Under the pieces are notes generated by a model. The model did not search any database. It saw nothing but the letters and a program-made list of their open reading frames with translations, and was not told where the DNA came from. Shown here piece by piece: positions 45,311-53,723 of a stretch of DNA of 64,000 bases (positions are counted from its first letter, which is position 1; each line of letters begins with the position of its first letter). A program made the position numbers and the translations under genes. Location of the stretch: NCBI RefSeq assembly GCF_014205335.1, contig NZ_JACHNH010000001.1, positions 3,838,501-3,902,500 of the forward strand, given 5' to 3'. The DNA comes from Amorphoplanes digitatis (GTDB lineage Bacteria; Actinomycetota; Actinomycetes; Mycobacteriales; Micromonosporaceae).

Positions 45311-47083
45311 TCACGCGGCCAGGGTGTCCAGGTACTGCCTGGCGGTTTCGGCGTGTTCTCGGGCCATCGCGGCGGAGGTGTTGGCGAGCATCGCGTCGGC
45401 CGGTGTCTGCCAGCCGACGCCGACGAATTGCAGGAAGTTGACGACCAGCGTGGTCGGCTCCGCCGCCCGTTCGGTCGTCTCCGGGCCGCTGCTCTGTGCC
45501 CGGCGGAAGACGACACGTTCACCGCGGAGCAGGGCGAAGGTGATCGAGTAGCGGCGGGACTTGGTGAAGCAGTGGCCGCCGAAGCCGAGCATGTGCGCCC
45601 AGCGGCGCATCCGGGCCGACGGGTCACGCCGTCCGGGCCTGCGGCGCGGCCGCTGGGGTTCCGACTGGGCCAGGTTCCGGGCGACGCAGACGGGGCAGGC
45701 GCGGTAGCGGGTGCGAGTGCCGCAGTCAGGGCAGGTCCACGGCCGGCCGAACGGCTCCGCGGGCAGGTCCGGGCGGGGCCGGTCCGGGATCGGGCCGGGG
45801 TCACGGTGCGGGGCCCCGAGTTGCCAGCAGGCGGAGACGAGGCGTTCGGTGTGGGTGCCGTCGGGGTCGGCGTAGACGTCGATCAGTTCCTCGGTCATCC
45901 GGGGTGAGATGTGGCCGAAGACGTCGGTGGACTTGGTGGCGTACTTGGCCAGGTAGGAGGAGACCTGGCCCATGGTGATCTCGTCCGGGCCACGGCCGTC
46001 CGCGGTGATCACCTTCATCTTGACCTGCTCGCCCCAGGCGATCCGCCAGCCCTCGGGCCGGGTCGGGTGTGGTTCGGTGGTCAATGAGACAGTGGCGGCG
46101 GCGTGGTCGACGGCGGCCTTGAGGTCGTGAGCGGTCAGGCCGGGCGGCGGCGCGACGATGGTGTCGGGCCGGTCCGGGTCACGGCCGTCGAGGCGGACGA
46201 TGACATGGAAGTGGATGGCGGCGCGGCGCTGCATCTCGGCGCCCTTGTCGAACTCCGCCCGGGCCGGTGACCGGCGGTGGATACGGGTACGGCCGTCCTT
46301 GCTGTCGGTCACGATCTCGACGTCGGGGATGCCGCGTTCCCGGGCGAGGCGGTGCAGGTAGCGGTCGACGGCGATGGTGGTGCGTCGCCACAGTTCGCCG
46401 GACATCAGGTTCCACACCGCGTGCGCGTCGTAGTCGTAGCAGTCCAGGCATAGCGGCGCGCCGAGGTTGCGATCGTCGGCGCCGTGGCGGGCGAAGCAGA
46501 CCAGGCGGGTGCCGTGGACGCAGACGGTGAAGTCGCGGCGGGCGTGGCAGGGTTCCGGGCGGCAGTCGCAGTCGGCGCGCCGGGCGCAGGTGTGCCGCTT
46601 GACGACGCGGGTGTGGACCGGGCCGAACGAGGGTGCGGTGAAGGTCGGGAACACCGCCGGGTGCTCGGCCACCTGTTCGGGGACGCCTTTGCCGCCGGCC
46701 AGGCCGGCGCGGACGATCTGGTAGGCGTCGTTCTGGTAGAGCTTGGAGCAGGACGGGCAGACCGAGGCGCGGCGGTTGCCGCAGGGCTTGTAGATGACCC
46801 CGTCCGGCATGTCCGCGGTGGAGCGTTCGGCGAGCAGGCGACCGGTGGTGGCTTCGATGGTGGCGATGGTTCCGGCCAGCCGGACCGGCCGCGTGCACGC
46901 GGAGGCGGTCTTGACGTGGGCGAGCCACGCCTCGTAGTCGGGCCGGGCCGCGCGGGCGACAGCCTGCTTGTCCAGGTCGGCGGAGCGGCGCCACCAGGCC
47001 GGGACGGTGACCGGCTCGGCGCACGCCGCCGCACCCGAGGCCGTGGCGGCGTCGGGTGTGACGGGCAGCGTCGAGACAGTCAT
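45311..47083 (-). CDS. AICE replication initiator (RepSA-like, HUH rolling-circle)
   Basis: A 590-residue replication protein. Many cysteine clusters occur (CPSCSKLY, CARRADCDCRPEPC, CLDCYDYD and a C-terminal CPDCGTRTRYRACPVC). The HUH-type segment AAIHFHVIVRLDG (about residues 287-299) is expected to form the catalytic metal site for nicking the double-strand origin. It matches the RepSA/pSAM2 family in layout. The ATG at 47083 overlaps the upstream gene's stop (ATGA); the upstream extension of the frame is not used. It allows the excised circle to replicate. Confidence 0.85.
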   Translation of the reverse strand: MTVSTLPVTPDAATASGAAACAEPVTVPAWWRRSADLDKQAVARAARPDYEAWLAHVKTASACTRPVRLAGTIATIEATTGRLLAERSTADMPDGVIYKPCGNRRASVCPSCSKLYQNDAYQIVRAGLAGGKGVPEQVAEHPAVFPTFTAPSFGPVHTRVVKRHTCARRADCDCRPEPCHARRDFTVCVHGTRLVCFARHGADDRNLGAPLCLDCYDYDAHAVWNLMSGELWRRTTIAVDRYLHRLARERGIPDVEIVTDSKDGRTRIHRRSPARAEFDKGAEMQRRAAIHFHVIVRLDGRDPDRPDTIVAPPPGLTAHDLKAAVDHAAATVSLTTEPHPTRPEGWRIAWGEQVKMKVITADGRGPDEITMGQVSSYLAKYATKSTDVFGHISPRMTEELIDVYADPDGTHTERLVSACWQLGAPHRDPGPIPDRPRPDLPAEPFGRPWTCPDCGTRTRYRACPVCVARNLAQSEPQRPRRRPGRRDPSARMRRWAHMLGFGGHCFTKSRRYSITFALLRGERVVFRRAQSSGPETTERAAEPTTLVVNFLQFVGVGWQTPADAMLANTSAAMAREHAETARQYLDTLAA

Positions 47084-47421
47084 TGCTGGCGCACTCCGAC
47101 GGCCGGGGACCGGTATGGGATCTCGATGCAGTCGGGGCACCCGCAGCCGGAGGGCTGAATGAGGTCGTGGGCGTCGTACATGACCCAGGCGCGGTCGAGC
47201 TCGGCGCAGGTGCGGCACGAGCCGGGCGGCCGGTCGCATTCGGCGCGGTGGACCTCGTCCAGGACGCCGAGGTCTTGCTCCGCCAGCATCACGATGGTGT
47301 GCCAGTAGACGTTCGGGTCGCCGGCGAGTGGCTTCAGCAGATCACGCATGCGTTTCGCCTCGGTCAGGTCCGGGGCGGCCGGTGACGTCGCAGGCAAGCC
47401 GGTCGATGTAGGCGGGTTCAT
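47080..47421 (-). CDS. Small Cys-rich protein upstream of rep
   Basis: A 113-residue protein. A cysteine set (CDRPPGSCRTC and CGCPDC) suggests a zinc-binding fold. The ATG at 47421 overlaps the methyltransferase stop by 4 bases and its own stop overlaps rep by 4 bases, so it is firmly embedded in the replication operon. Function is unknown; a Rep accessory role is only suggested by position. Confidence 0.7.
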   Translation of the reverse strand: MNPPTSTGLPATSPAAPDLTEAKRMRDLLKPLAGDPNVYWHTIVMLAEQDLGVLDEVHRAECDRPPGSCRTCAELDRAWVMYDAHDLIQPSGCGCPDCIEIPYRSPAVGVRQQ

Positions 47422-49166
47422 CGGACCGCCTCCGACGCCTGGCGGGCGGTGGTTGCGTGCCTGGGCAGGTCTTCGCCGGTGATGCACTCGACCAGGGCGG
47501 AGCCGATCAGTTCTGCCACGGGTGGGGTGACGGCGTTGCCGAACAGGCGGACCTTGGCGCGCTTGGAGCGGGCGGCGGTGCGGTAGTCGGGGTCGAAGGC
47601 CATCGCGGCGGCGATCTCGTGGGGTTCGAGCATGCGGAACAGCACGTCGTCGATGTCGATCCGGTCGGCCGCGGGCCGGTGGTCGGGGTGGGCCAGGCCG
47701 TACCGGTCGCGGGCGGGCAGCGTGCCGACCGGTTCGGTCGCCGGGTGGGCCGTGGTGGCGGTGCCGTAGTAGGGCACGAGCAGCATTTGCTCGTGTCCCG
47801 AGGGGAACGTCACCGATGTGTTGCCTTGCGCCGTGACGGTGCGGACGGGTTCTGTGGCGGGGGTCGACAGGTACGCGGCGTCGTCGCGGGCGGTGTTCTG
47901 CCGGGTGATCAGGGGTGGCAGGGCGAGGCCGTGGTGGTTACCCGACGCGGTCACCGCGGAGAGCGGGTCGGTGATCGGGCGGGCGCGTTCGCGGTCGCCG
48001 CCGCCGCGCATCGGGGTGATGAACGGCAGGGCGGCCACGCCGTCGCATTCGCGTGTGGTCCGGGCGGGCATCGGCTCGGTCCCGGCGTGCGGGCGGGTAC
48101 GCCAGGTCCCGCCGGCCGGGACGAGGAACGGCGGCACCGCGTATCCGGTCTCGTTGCGGCAGGTCTGGGTGCGTAGCGGCAGGTCGGCGGGGGCGGCCTG
48201 TTTGCCGTCGCGTCCTTCCACCGGCACCAGCAGCGGCATCCAGTAGCGGCGGATCCCGGCCCGGATCCGGCCCAGAGTGGCCTCTTCGAGCGGGTCGAGT
48301 CCGTGCTGTTGCCGGTCGCCGATCCGGATCCCCGGCAGGGTCGGGTCGATGGCGGCCAAGGCGGGTAGCACCTCGGGGTGTACCTCGCGGCCCCGGCAGG
48401 AGGCTTGCGGGCACTGGTAGATGTACTGGGTGCCGTAGCTGCCCATGTCACGGCCCGGCTTCTTCCATACCTGGACCGCAAGGACTTGCCGGTCGCAGGA
48501 CGGGCACCACGCGGCCGGGCGTAGCCACTTGTCCCAGTCCGGGGTACGGCCCAGGCTGCGGTGCCAGTAGCCGACGAACGCCCGGTTCCGCGACTGCGGT
48601 GCGCGGCGTGCCCGGACCGGTTGGGCGTGCATCGAGTTGAACGCGATGACCCGCGTGTCGTAGCCGAGCTTGCGGATCTCGCCGAGCCAGGCGTCCCACT
48701 CATGCCACAGCCGGACCTGGATGACGTTCTCCACCATCCCGGCCAGCACCGGGTGTCCCCGCTCGGCCATCGCCGCCAGGTAGCGGGGAATCTCGCGCAT
48801 GAGCAGCCGGGAACGGCGGTAGTCCTCCTGCCGCTTGACCTGCGCGGCGGTCAGCGGGCGGGCGAGGTCGAACAGGGCCGGTTGTTCGGCGTTGGCCCGG
48901 TCGAACTCGCGGCGCACGCCGTTCGCGGTCGTCCACGCCGGGCAGGCCGGGGACGCGACGAAGATCTCCGCATACGGCATCTTGTCGACCGGCAGCTTGG
49001 TGATGTCCTCCTGGAAGACCTGCGCGTCCGGGTGGTGCAGCGCGAACGACTCGATCGCGTCCTCCATGTGGTTGGCGCCGGCCGAGATGGACACTCCGGG
49101 GATCAGCGACCAGCCGTGGCTTGTTCCGCCGACACCGGAGAACTCGTCGTAGACCCGCAGGCTCAT
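47418..49166 (-). CDS. DNA (cytosine-5) methyltransferase
   Basis: A 582-residue C5-MTase. Motif I is DEFSGVGG (AdoMet), motif IV SPACPAW with catalytic Cys75 (unusual: most enzymes have PPCQ), motif VI MVENV, motif VIII QSRNRAF and motif X GNAVTPPVAELIG. A long target-recognition region (about 200-460) includes a zinc-like cluster (CPSCDRQ...CPQASC). It probably protects the element from host restriction, since no cognate endonuclease is adjacent. It overlaps both neighbours by 4 bases. Confidence 0.88.
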   Translation of the reverse strand: MSLRVYDEFSGVGGTSHGWSLIPGVSISAGANHMEDAIESFALHHPDAQVFQEDITKLPVDKMPYAEIFVASPACPAWTTANGVRREFDRANAEQPALFDLARPLTAAQVKRQEDYRRSRLLMREIPRYLAAMAERGHPVLAGMVENVIQVRLWHEWDAWLGEIRKLGYDTRVIAFNSMHAQPVRARRAPQSRNRAFVGYWHRSLGRTPDWDKWLRPAAWCPSCDRQVLAVQVWKKPGRDMGSYGTQYIYQCPQASCRGREVHPEVLPALAAIDPTLPGIRIGDRQQHGLDPLEEATLGRIRAGIRRYWMPLLVPVEGRDGKQAAPADLPLRTQTCRNETGYAVPPFLVPAGGTWRTRPHAGTEPMPARTTRECDGVAALPFITPMRGGGDRERARPITDPLSAVTASGNHHGLALPPLITRQNTARDDAAYLSTPATEPVRTVTAQGNTSVTFPSGHEQMLLVPYYGTATTAHPATEPVGTLPARDRYGLAHPDHRPAADRIDIDDVLFRMLEPHEIAAAMAFDPDYRTAARSKRAKVRLFGNAVTPPVAELIGSALVECITGEDLPRHATTARQASEAVR

Positions 49167-49492
49167 CGCGCAGCCTCCGACATTCGCTGCCGGGCAAGCC
49201 GGCGGATCCTGATGAGCTGGCCGAAGTCGCGGATGTCGATCGGGATCGCGCCGGCCTGAATGGCGCGGGTGCGCATGATGTCGACGACGTCGTAGTGGAA
49301 GTGCACGCAGACGCCGTCAGGGGCAGGGCAGGTGGCATAGCGGCAGCGGGCCTGGAACCAGGCCAGGCGCAGGCCGAGCCGTGCGGCGAAGGTTTGTAGT
49401 TCTTCGGGGGTGTCGGCGGTGAGGTGGGACCAGCGGCCGGTGAGGCGGCCGACCGTAGTAGGGCAGCGGTAGTTGTCGACGTACACGGTCAC
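49163..49492 (-). CDS. DUF4031 family protein
   Basis: A 109-residue protein. MTVYVDNYRCPTTVGRLTGR, WSHLTADTPEELQTFAARLG and HYDVVDIMRTRAIQAGAIPI match DUF4031, common on actinobacterial plasmids and phages. Function is unknown. The start is a GTG with GGAG upstream, after a 94-base gap that holds a perfect 12+12 palindrome. Confidence 0.85.
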   Translation of the reverse strand: MTVYVDNYRCPTTVGRLTGRWSHLTADTPEELQTFAARLGLRLAWFQARCRYATCPAPDGVCVHFHYDVVDIMRTRAIQAGAIPIDIRDFGQLIRIRRLARQRMSEAAR

Positions 49493-49539
49493 GGGTAACT
49501 CTCCTGTCGAGATTGGGGGTCGGCTCGTCGGCCGGGGCC

Positions 49540-49565
49540 GTGCCCGAAACAGGTGTTTCGGGCAC
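49540..49565. promoter_or_regulatory. Perfect 12+12 palindrome in the operon gap
   Basis: GTGCCCGAAACA-GG-TGTTTCGGGCAC lies between the Spd-like gene and the DUF4031 gene, the only sizeable gap besides the rep-xis one in the element's minus-strand operon. It could attenuate transcription or be an operator for an internal promoter driving methyltransferase and rep. No T-run follows on the minus strand. Confidence 0.5.
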
Positions 49566-49586
49566 GACGCTCAATCGGCGAGACGG

Positions 49587-50969
49587 TCACCGGGCCGCCG
49601 TGTTCGGGCGGTTGCCGTTGACGGTCGGAATCGGTGTGGTCGGGCTGTCCGGGGCGAGGTCGAGAACGGCCAGGGCCTGAGCTGCCTCTGCGGTGTTCAC
49701 CCGTGCGCGGGCGGCGAGCTGGTTCGCGGTGATCGGCAAGCCGTGTTCGGTGCGGTACTGCTCGGCGATCTCACGGGCCTTGACCAGCAGACCGGCGTCG
49801 ACGGGCATCGGCAGGGACAGCTGTGCGGGCTCCGGCTCAGTGACAGGGGTGTCGGTGGCGGAAGCGGCCAGCGATCCGGCCGGTGTCGTCGGCTGCGGCT
49901 TGCGGGGCCGGGGCTTCGAGGTGCCAGCAGCCGGCCGGGTGGCGGTCGGTCGCGGCGGGATGCTCGTCGTGCTCGGGGTGAGCCGGGCGGCAACCTCGGC
50001 CGGGGTCGGCACGGGGTCAGTCCGGGTGGCCGACACGGGTTCCGGCGTCGCTGCCGGTTCCTGTCTCGACGCGGGGTTGTCCGCCGGTCGCCGCGCGGTG
50101 ATGCTCGGCGTCGGGACGGCGGGCGGGGTCAGGGCCTGGACCGTGATGGGGGTCGGGGCCAGGGCGGACAGGGATTGTGATTTCGGAGTGGTCTTGACGT
50201 GGTTCGCGGTTTCGAACCACAGGGCACGGTCCCCCCGGCGCCGGACCTCATCGATGATGGTGTCGTCGGCGGTCAGGCTCATCCGGGCCAGCCGCGCGGC
50301 GCGGCGGTCGCGGAGCCGGGCGGAGCCGCGCTGAATCTTGTAGTAGAGAGCGGTCATCTGTTGGGTGAGCCGTTCACGGTGAACGGTCTCGACGTCTCGT
50401 TCTCCGGGTTCGATCGCCCCGATGGCCAGCAACAGCCGCCGGGGGGTCCACCGCCAGGTGGACACGCCTACGGGCCGCTTGGCGGCACCGCCGACCAGAC
50501 CGTCCCACCACTGCTTGACCACCAGCAGCGGGATGACGATCCGGAGCACGGCCTCCGCGAGGGAGTGTGATGCCACCGCGGCGACGCTGGACATGCAGGC
50601 GGCCACGGTCCAGGCGGTGGTGCCGAACCGGCCGGGCCAGCCGAACGCGCGCATGTGGCGCTTGGCGCGGATCATGGCCAGGGTCAGCAGGGCCTCGAAC
50701 ACGAAGAACAGCAGAAGGGTCAGGCCAAGCGGGAAGTGCAGCCGGTTACGGGTGATCTCCCATACCGCTTCCGAGGACCAACCCAGGCCGATCAGCATGA
50801 CCAGGTTGGACAGGGCATCGTCCGGCCGGTCGCTCTGCGCGATCTTGCGGACCTTGCGGGCTATCCACAGCAGCAGCAGCGCTGCGGTGATCAGCAGCCC
50901 GATCAGTAGGTACTCCCGGTGTTCGGCCAGCGGAGCCAGCCAGCCGGGGATCATGCGGTGGAGGTTCAT
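49587..50969 (-). CDS. Spd/DUF2637-like membrane protein with C-terminal HTH-like tail
   Basis: A 460-residue protein. The N-terminal 150 residues hold about four membrane spans (LLIGLLITAALLLLWIA, FPLGLTLLLFFVFEALLTL and two more). A middle helical region, a Pro/Thr-rich stretch (about 300-385) and a C-terminal winged-helix-like segment (ITANQLAARARVNTAEAAQA) follow. This layout is seen in AICE spread proteins and DUF2637 proteins that help intramycelial plasmid transfer. The ATG at 50969 overlaps the upstream HTH gene's stop by 4 bases. Confidence 0.7.
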   Translation of the reverse strand: MNLHRMIPGWLAPLAEHREYLLIGLLITAALLLLWIARKVRKIAQSDRPDDALSNLVMLIGLGWSSEAVWEITRNRLHFPLGLTLLLFFVFEALLTLAMIRAKRHMRAFGWPGRFGTTAWTVAACMSSVAAVASHSLAEAVLRIVIPLLVVKQWWDGLVGGAAKRPVGVSTWRWTPRRLLLAIGAIEPGERDVETVHRERLTQQMTALYYKIQRGSARLRDRRAARLARMSLTADDTIIDEVRRRGDRALWFETANHVKTTPKSQSLSALAPTPITVQALTPPAVPTPSITARRPADNPASRQEPAATPEPVSATRTDPVPTPAEVAARLTPSTTSIPPRPTATRPAAGTSKPRPRKPQPTTPAGSLAASATDTPVTEPEPAQLSLPMPVDAGLLVKAREIAEQYRTEHGLPITANQLAARARVNTAEAAQALAVLDLAPDSPTTPIPTVNGNRPNTAAR

Positions 50970-51643
50970 AGCGCGTCCTTTCCGGCGAGGTCGAACAGCG
51001 ACGTCGCCCGGTAGGCGGATGTCGGCGGTTCGGGCCTCGCGCGTCGGGCCGCGCGGGTGACCTTCGTGTGGTTGGCCTTGTGCAGGTCTTCGAACTGCAC
51101 AGGGGTGAGCCGGGCTAGCGCGTCGCGGTCCTCTCCACGCCGCCGCAGCAGCAGCGGACGCACGGTGGCGTTCGTGGGACAGTCGAGAACCTGTTCGGGG
51201 TAGCGGTAGCCGCATCCCGGGCACACCGAAGCGGCCGGGATACCGGGGTGGTGGTCGGCGAACACCTGCACGAGGGTCGCCACCGTGACGCCGATCCCGG
51301 CTTCGAGAAGCCGGCGGTCCAGAGCGCCGCGGTCGGTCCGCTCGCCGTAGCGCATCTGTGCCGCCTGCTTGGACACGCCAAGCCGGTCGGCGATCTCGGA
51401 CCATGAGTAGGAGTAGGGCTTGCCGCGCAGACCGGCCACGGCCAGACGCGTCATCGCGTCCACCTCAGCCGACAACGCGGTCAGCGATGCGAGAGCTTCG
51501 ACGTCCCCGGTGGCGACCCGACGGGCGTAGGCCCGCAGGATGCGCCGCACGAACGCGTCGAACTGGGCAGTCTCCACCTCACGCCGCGACCGCTTCGTGC
51601 GTGGTTTCGGCGTCAAGGCGGGCTTGACGGTGTTCTTGCTCAT
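50966..51643 (-). CDS. Helix-turn-helix/zinc-ribbon regulator
   Basis: A 225-residue protein. A sigma-like HTH (YSWSEIADRLGVSKQAAQMR, about residues 79-98) precedes a zinc-binding CPGCGYRYPEQVLDC. It is probably a DNA-binding regulator of the element. The ATG at 51643 overlaps the DUF6197-like stop, but codons 6-13 fall in the palindromic repeat also found before xis. A start at a downstream GTG (VETAQFD) would leave that repeat as promoter sequence. The choice is open. Confidence 0.7.
   Translation of the reverse strand: MSKNTVKPALTPKPRTKRSRREVETAQFDAFVRRILRAYARRVATGDVEALASLTALSAEVDAMTRLAVAGLRGKPYSYSWSEIADRLGVSKQAAQMRYGERTDRGALDRRLLEAGIGVTVATLVQVFADHHPGIPAASVCPGCGYRYPEQVLDCPTNATVRPLLLRRRGEDRDALARLTPVQFEDLHKANHTKVTRAARRARPEPPTSAYRATSLFDLAGKDAL
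51606..51631. promoter_or_regulatory. 26-bp repeat with palindrome, copy 2 (start of HTH gene)
   Basis: Identical to 45275-45300, with the dyad GTCAAG-N5-CTTGAC at 51612-51628. It overlaps the first codons of the HTH/zinc-ribbon gene. Two exact copies in one element suggest one repressor acting at both places. Confidence 0.55.
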
Positions 51644-52167
51644 TCGACGTCACCGCCCTGCGAGGGCACGGCGGTCGCGGTCTCGCCCCAGATGCCGCAG
51701 GGCGTGAGCAGCGCGGCGATCGCAGCCATGTCGGCGTTTTTCGCGTCGATGGCCCGGAGGGCGTCGATCAGCTCGTCGGCCGATCGTGACGCCGCGTCGC
51801 GCAGCACGCGACAGACGTCCTCGACCCGACGACCGCGGGCGTCGTTGAACTCATACGACTCGCTGCCGTCCTCGGCCAGCAGGTACCGGTCGAGGTGCAG
51901 CACGGCCTCTTCGAAGTCCAGGAAGCCGGGGTCGTCGAAGTGTTGCGCCGGGGCGTCGACCGGGCCGCCGTAGCAGACCATGCCGATCGCGCCGACCAGG
52001 CACGCGGGCGGCGTGAAGCTACCCGACGTGGCGTCGTAGTAGGCGCCCTGGATCCAGCCGTGCCGCTCCAGATACTGGGCGGCGGAGCGCAGGACGCGTG
52101 CGACCGTGCCGGGTGCCTCACCCGGGGTGGCTTCCTCCAGCGCCTGCGCCTCGCGTGCGTTCTGCAT
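51640..52167 (-). CDS. DUF6197-like protein
   Basis: A 175-residue protein. VLRSAAQYLERHGWIQGAYY near the N-terminus, an ACLVGAIGMV segment and the VCRVLRDAASRSADELIDAL helix match DUF6197 proteins common on actinobacterial mobile elements. Function is unknown. The ATG at 52167 is chosen; the longer frame runs antisense to the divergent gene at 52235. It is the first gene of the minus-strand operon, so the main promoter should lie between 52167 and about 52300. Confidence 0.75.
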   Translation of the reverse strand: MQNAREAQALEEATPGEAPGTVARVLRSAAQYLERHGWIQGAYYDATSGSFTPPACLVGAIGMVCYGGPVDAPAQHFDDPGFLDFEEAVLHLDRYLLAEDGSESYEFNDARGRRVEDVCRVLRDAASRSADELIDALRAIDAKNADMAAIAALLTPCGIWGETATAVPSQGGDVE

Positions 52168-52234
52168 TCCGGAGAACGCCGTTCGCCAATCGCCGCGCTT
52201 CGAGCGCGTTCTGCTCTTCCTGGCTATCGCACTC

Positions 52235-52639
52235 ATGGAGTCATTCGGAATCCACGTCCAGATCACCACCGATCCCGAGTACGAGTCGGTGGAAGGCTTC
52301 GTTGTGGCCCCGACGCAGCAGGCGATCATCGCGAACTGGGTCCGCGGCGACGGCATGTGGCACGTCGATGTCACGGGCCGCGCGACAGCGGTACGCCAGT
52401 ACACCGAAGTGGCCGGCGATGTAGCCGCCCACTCGATCATCCAGGGCCTGAGCCCGACGGTTCGGCTCCAGGCGTTGGCGCATTACCTTGAGCTGGACTG
52501 GTCCTGGCTGACCCGCCGGTGCGCGGCGCTCAGCCAGCACGGATCCACACGCCTAGTCCGCACACGAAGCCGCCTGGTTTCACCGGCTGGCCTGGATGCC
52601 GCTTGCGCCTTTGTCGGCTCGCTGTCGAACGAACACTGA
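52235..52639 (+). CDS. Hypothetical protein, divergent from the rep operon
   Basis: A 134-residue protein starting MESFGIHVQITTDPEYESVEG. No helix-turn-helix or metal motif is evident; there is a possible beta-rich N-terminal half and a helical C-terminal half. The ATG at 52235 is the first plausible start, without a strong ribosome-binding site. Its position facing the operon would suit a regulator, but the sequence does not support naming it. Confidence 0.55.
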   Translation: MESFGIHVQITTDPEYESVEGFVVAPTQQAIIANWVRGDGMWHVDVTGRATAVRQYTEVAGDVAAHSIIQGLSPTVRLQALAHYLELDWSWLTRRCAALSQHGSTRLVRTRSRLVSPAGLDAACAFVGSLSNEH

Positions 52640-52683
52640 CCTGACCGCCGAATGACCGGCACTCTCCGGAAGGAACGGCCCAC

Positions 52684-53673
52684 GTGAACTCAGCGCACCG
52701 CGACCGGGTGGCCCTGTACTCGCTCGGCGGCACGATCGCGATGACGCCGCAGCCCAGTGGGGGAGTAGCCCCGGCCCTCTCCGCCAGCGAGCTGCTCGGG
52801 GCAATACCGGGGCTCGCGGAGACAGGCATCCAGGTCGACGTGCACGACTTCCGTCGGCTGCCCGGCGCCTCTCTCACATTTCACGACCTCATAGAGCTCG
52901 CCCACCATATTGACCGCCAGATCAGCGATGGTGTGGACGGAGTCGTCGTCACCCAGGGCACCGACACCATCGAAGAAACCGCCTACCTGCTCGACCTGCT
53001 GCACACCGCCGACGCCCCCATCATCGTCACCGGCGCGATGCGCAGCGCGACCGCCGCCAGCGCAGACGGCCCGGCGAACCTACTCGCAGCTCTCCGAGTG
53101 GCGGCCAGCCCGAGCGCCCGCCGTCTGGGCTGCCTTGTCGTCTTCGCCGACGAGATCCATGCAGCCAGGTACGTCCGCAAGACCCATGCGAGCAGCCTCA
53201 CGGCCTTCACGTCACGGCCCGGGCCCATCGGCTACGTCGCTGAAGACGAGGCCCACATTCTCCTGCGACCCGAGCCTGGCCCGAAGCCGACCATCGTCGA
53301 TCAGGATCGGCTGCCGCGGGTGGCGGTCGTCCCAGCCATCCTCAGCGACGATGGACACCTGTTGGGCACCGTGGCCGAGCGAGTCGATGGACTGGTCGTG
53401 GCCGCGTTCGGCGTTGGCCACGTCCCAGCCGCGTGGGTGCCGACGCTTGCCGAAACCGCGGCCCGGATCCCCGTCGTCCTGGCGTCCCGCACCGGTGCCG
53501 GATCAGTACATACCAACACCTACGGGTTCCCCGGGTCAGAGAAGGATCTCCTTGCCCGAGGGCTCATCTCCGCCGGCGCCCTCGACCCGTACAAAGCCCG
53601 CATCCTGCTGAGCCTGCTGCTGGCCGGAAACGCCAGCCGCGCCGACATCGCCACCGCTTTCACGCAGGCTTAA
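52684..53673 (+). CDS. L-asparaginase family protein
   Basis: A 329-residue amidohydrolase. The first catalytic box SLGGTIAM (nucleophile Thr17) and the second box VVVTQGTDTIEETAY (about residues 88-102) are intact, and GAMRSATAASADGPANL is conserved. It hydrolyses asparagine to aspartate and ammonia, or a related amide. No signal peptide is seen, so it is cytosolic. GTG start with AAGGAA upstream. It is the first cargo gene on the plus strand and is followed at 50 bases by the PPC/DUF296 gene. It is an unusual cargo for an AICE. Confidence 0.88.
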   Translation: MNSAHRDRVALYSLGGTIAMTPQPSGGVAPALSASELLGAIPGLAETGIQVDVHDFRRLPGASLTFHDLIELAHHIDRQISDGVDGVVVTQGTDTIEETAYLLDLLHTADAPIIVTGAMRSATAASADGPANLLAALRVAASPSARRLGCLVVFADEIHAARYVRKTHASSLTAFTSRPGPIGYVAEDEAHILLRPEPGPKPTIVDQDRLPRVAVVPAILSDDGHLLGTVAERVDGLVVAAFGVGHVPAAWVPTLAETAARIPVVLASRTGAGSVHTNTYGFPGSEKDLLARGLISAGALDPYKARILLSLLLAGNASRADIATAFTQA

Positions 53674-53723
53674 GTAGGTCGCGAAGGTCATTCAGATCGC
53701 CGATACCACTCAGGGAGAATTCT

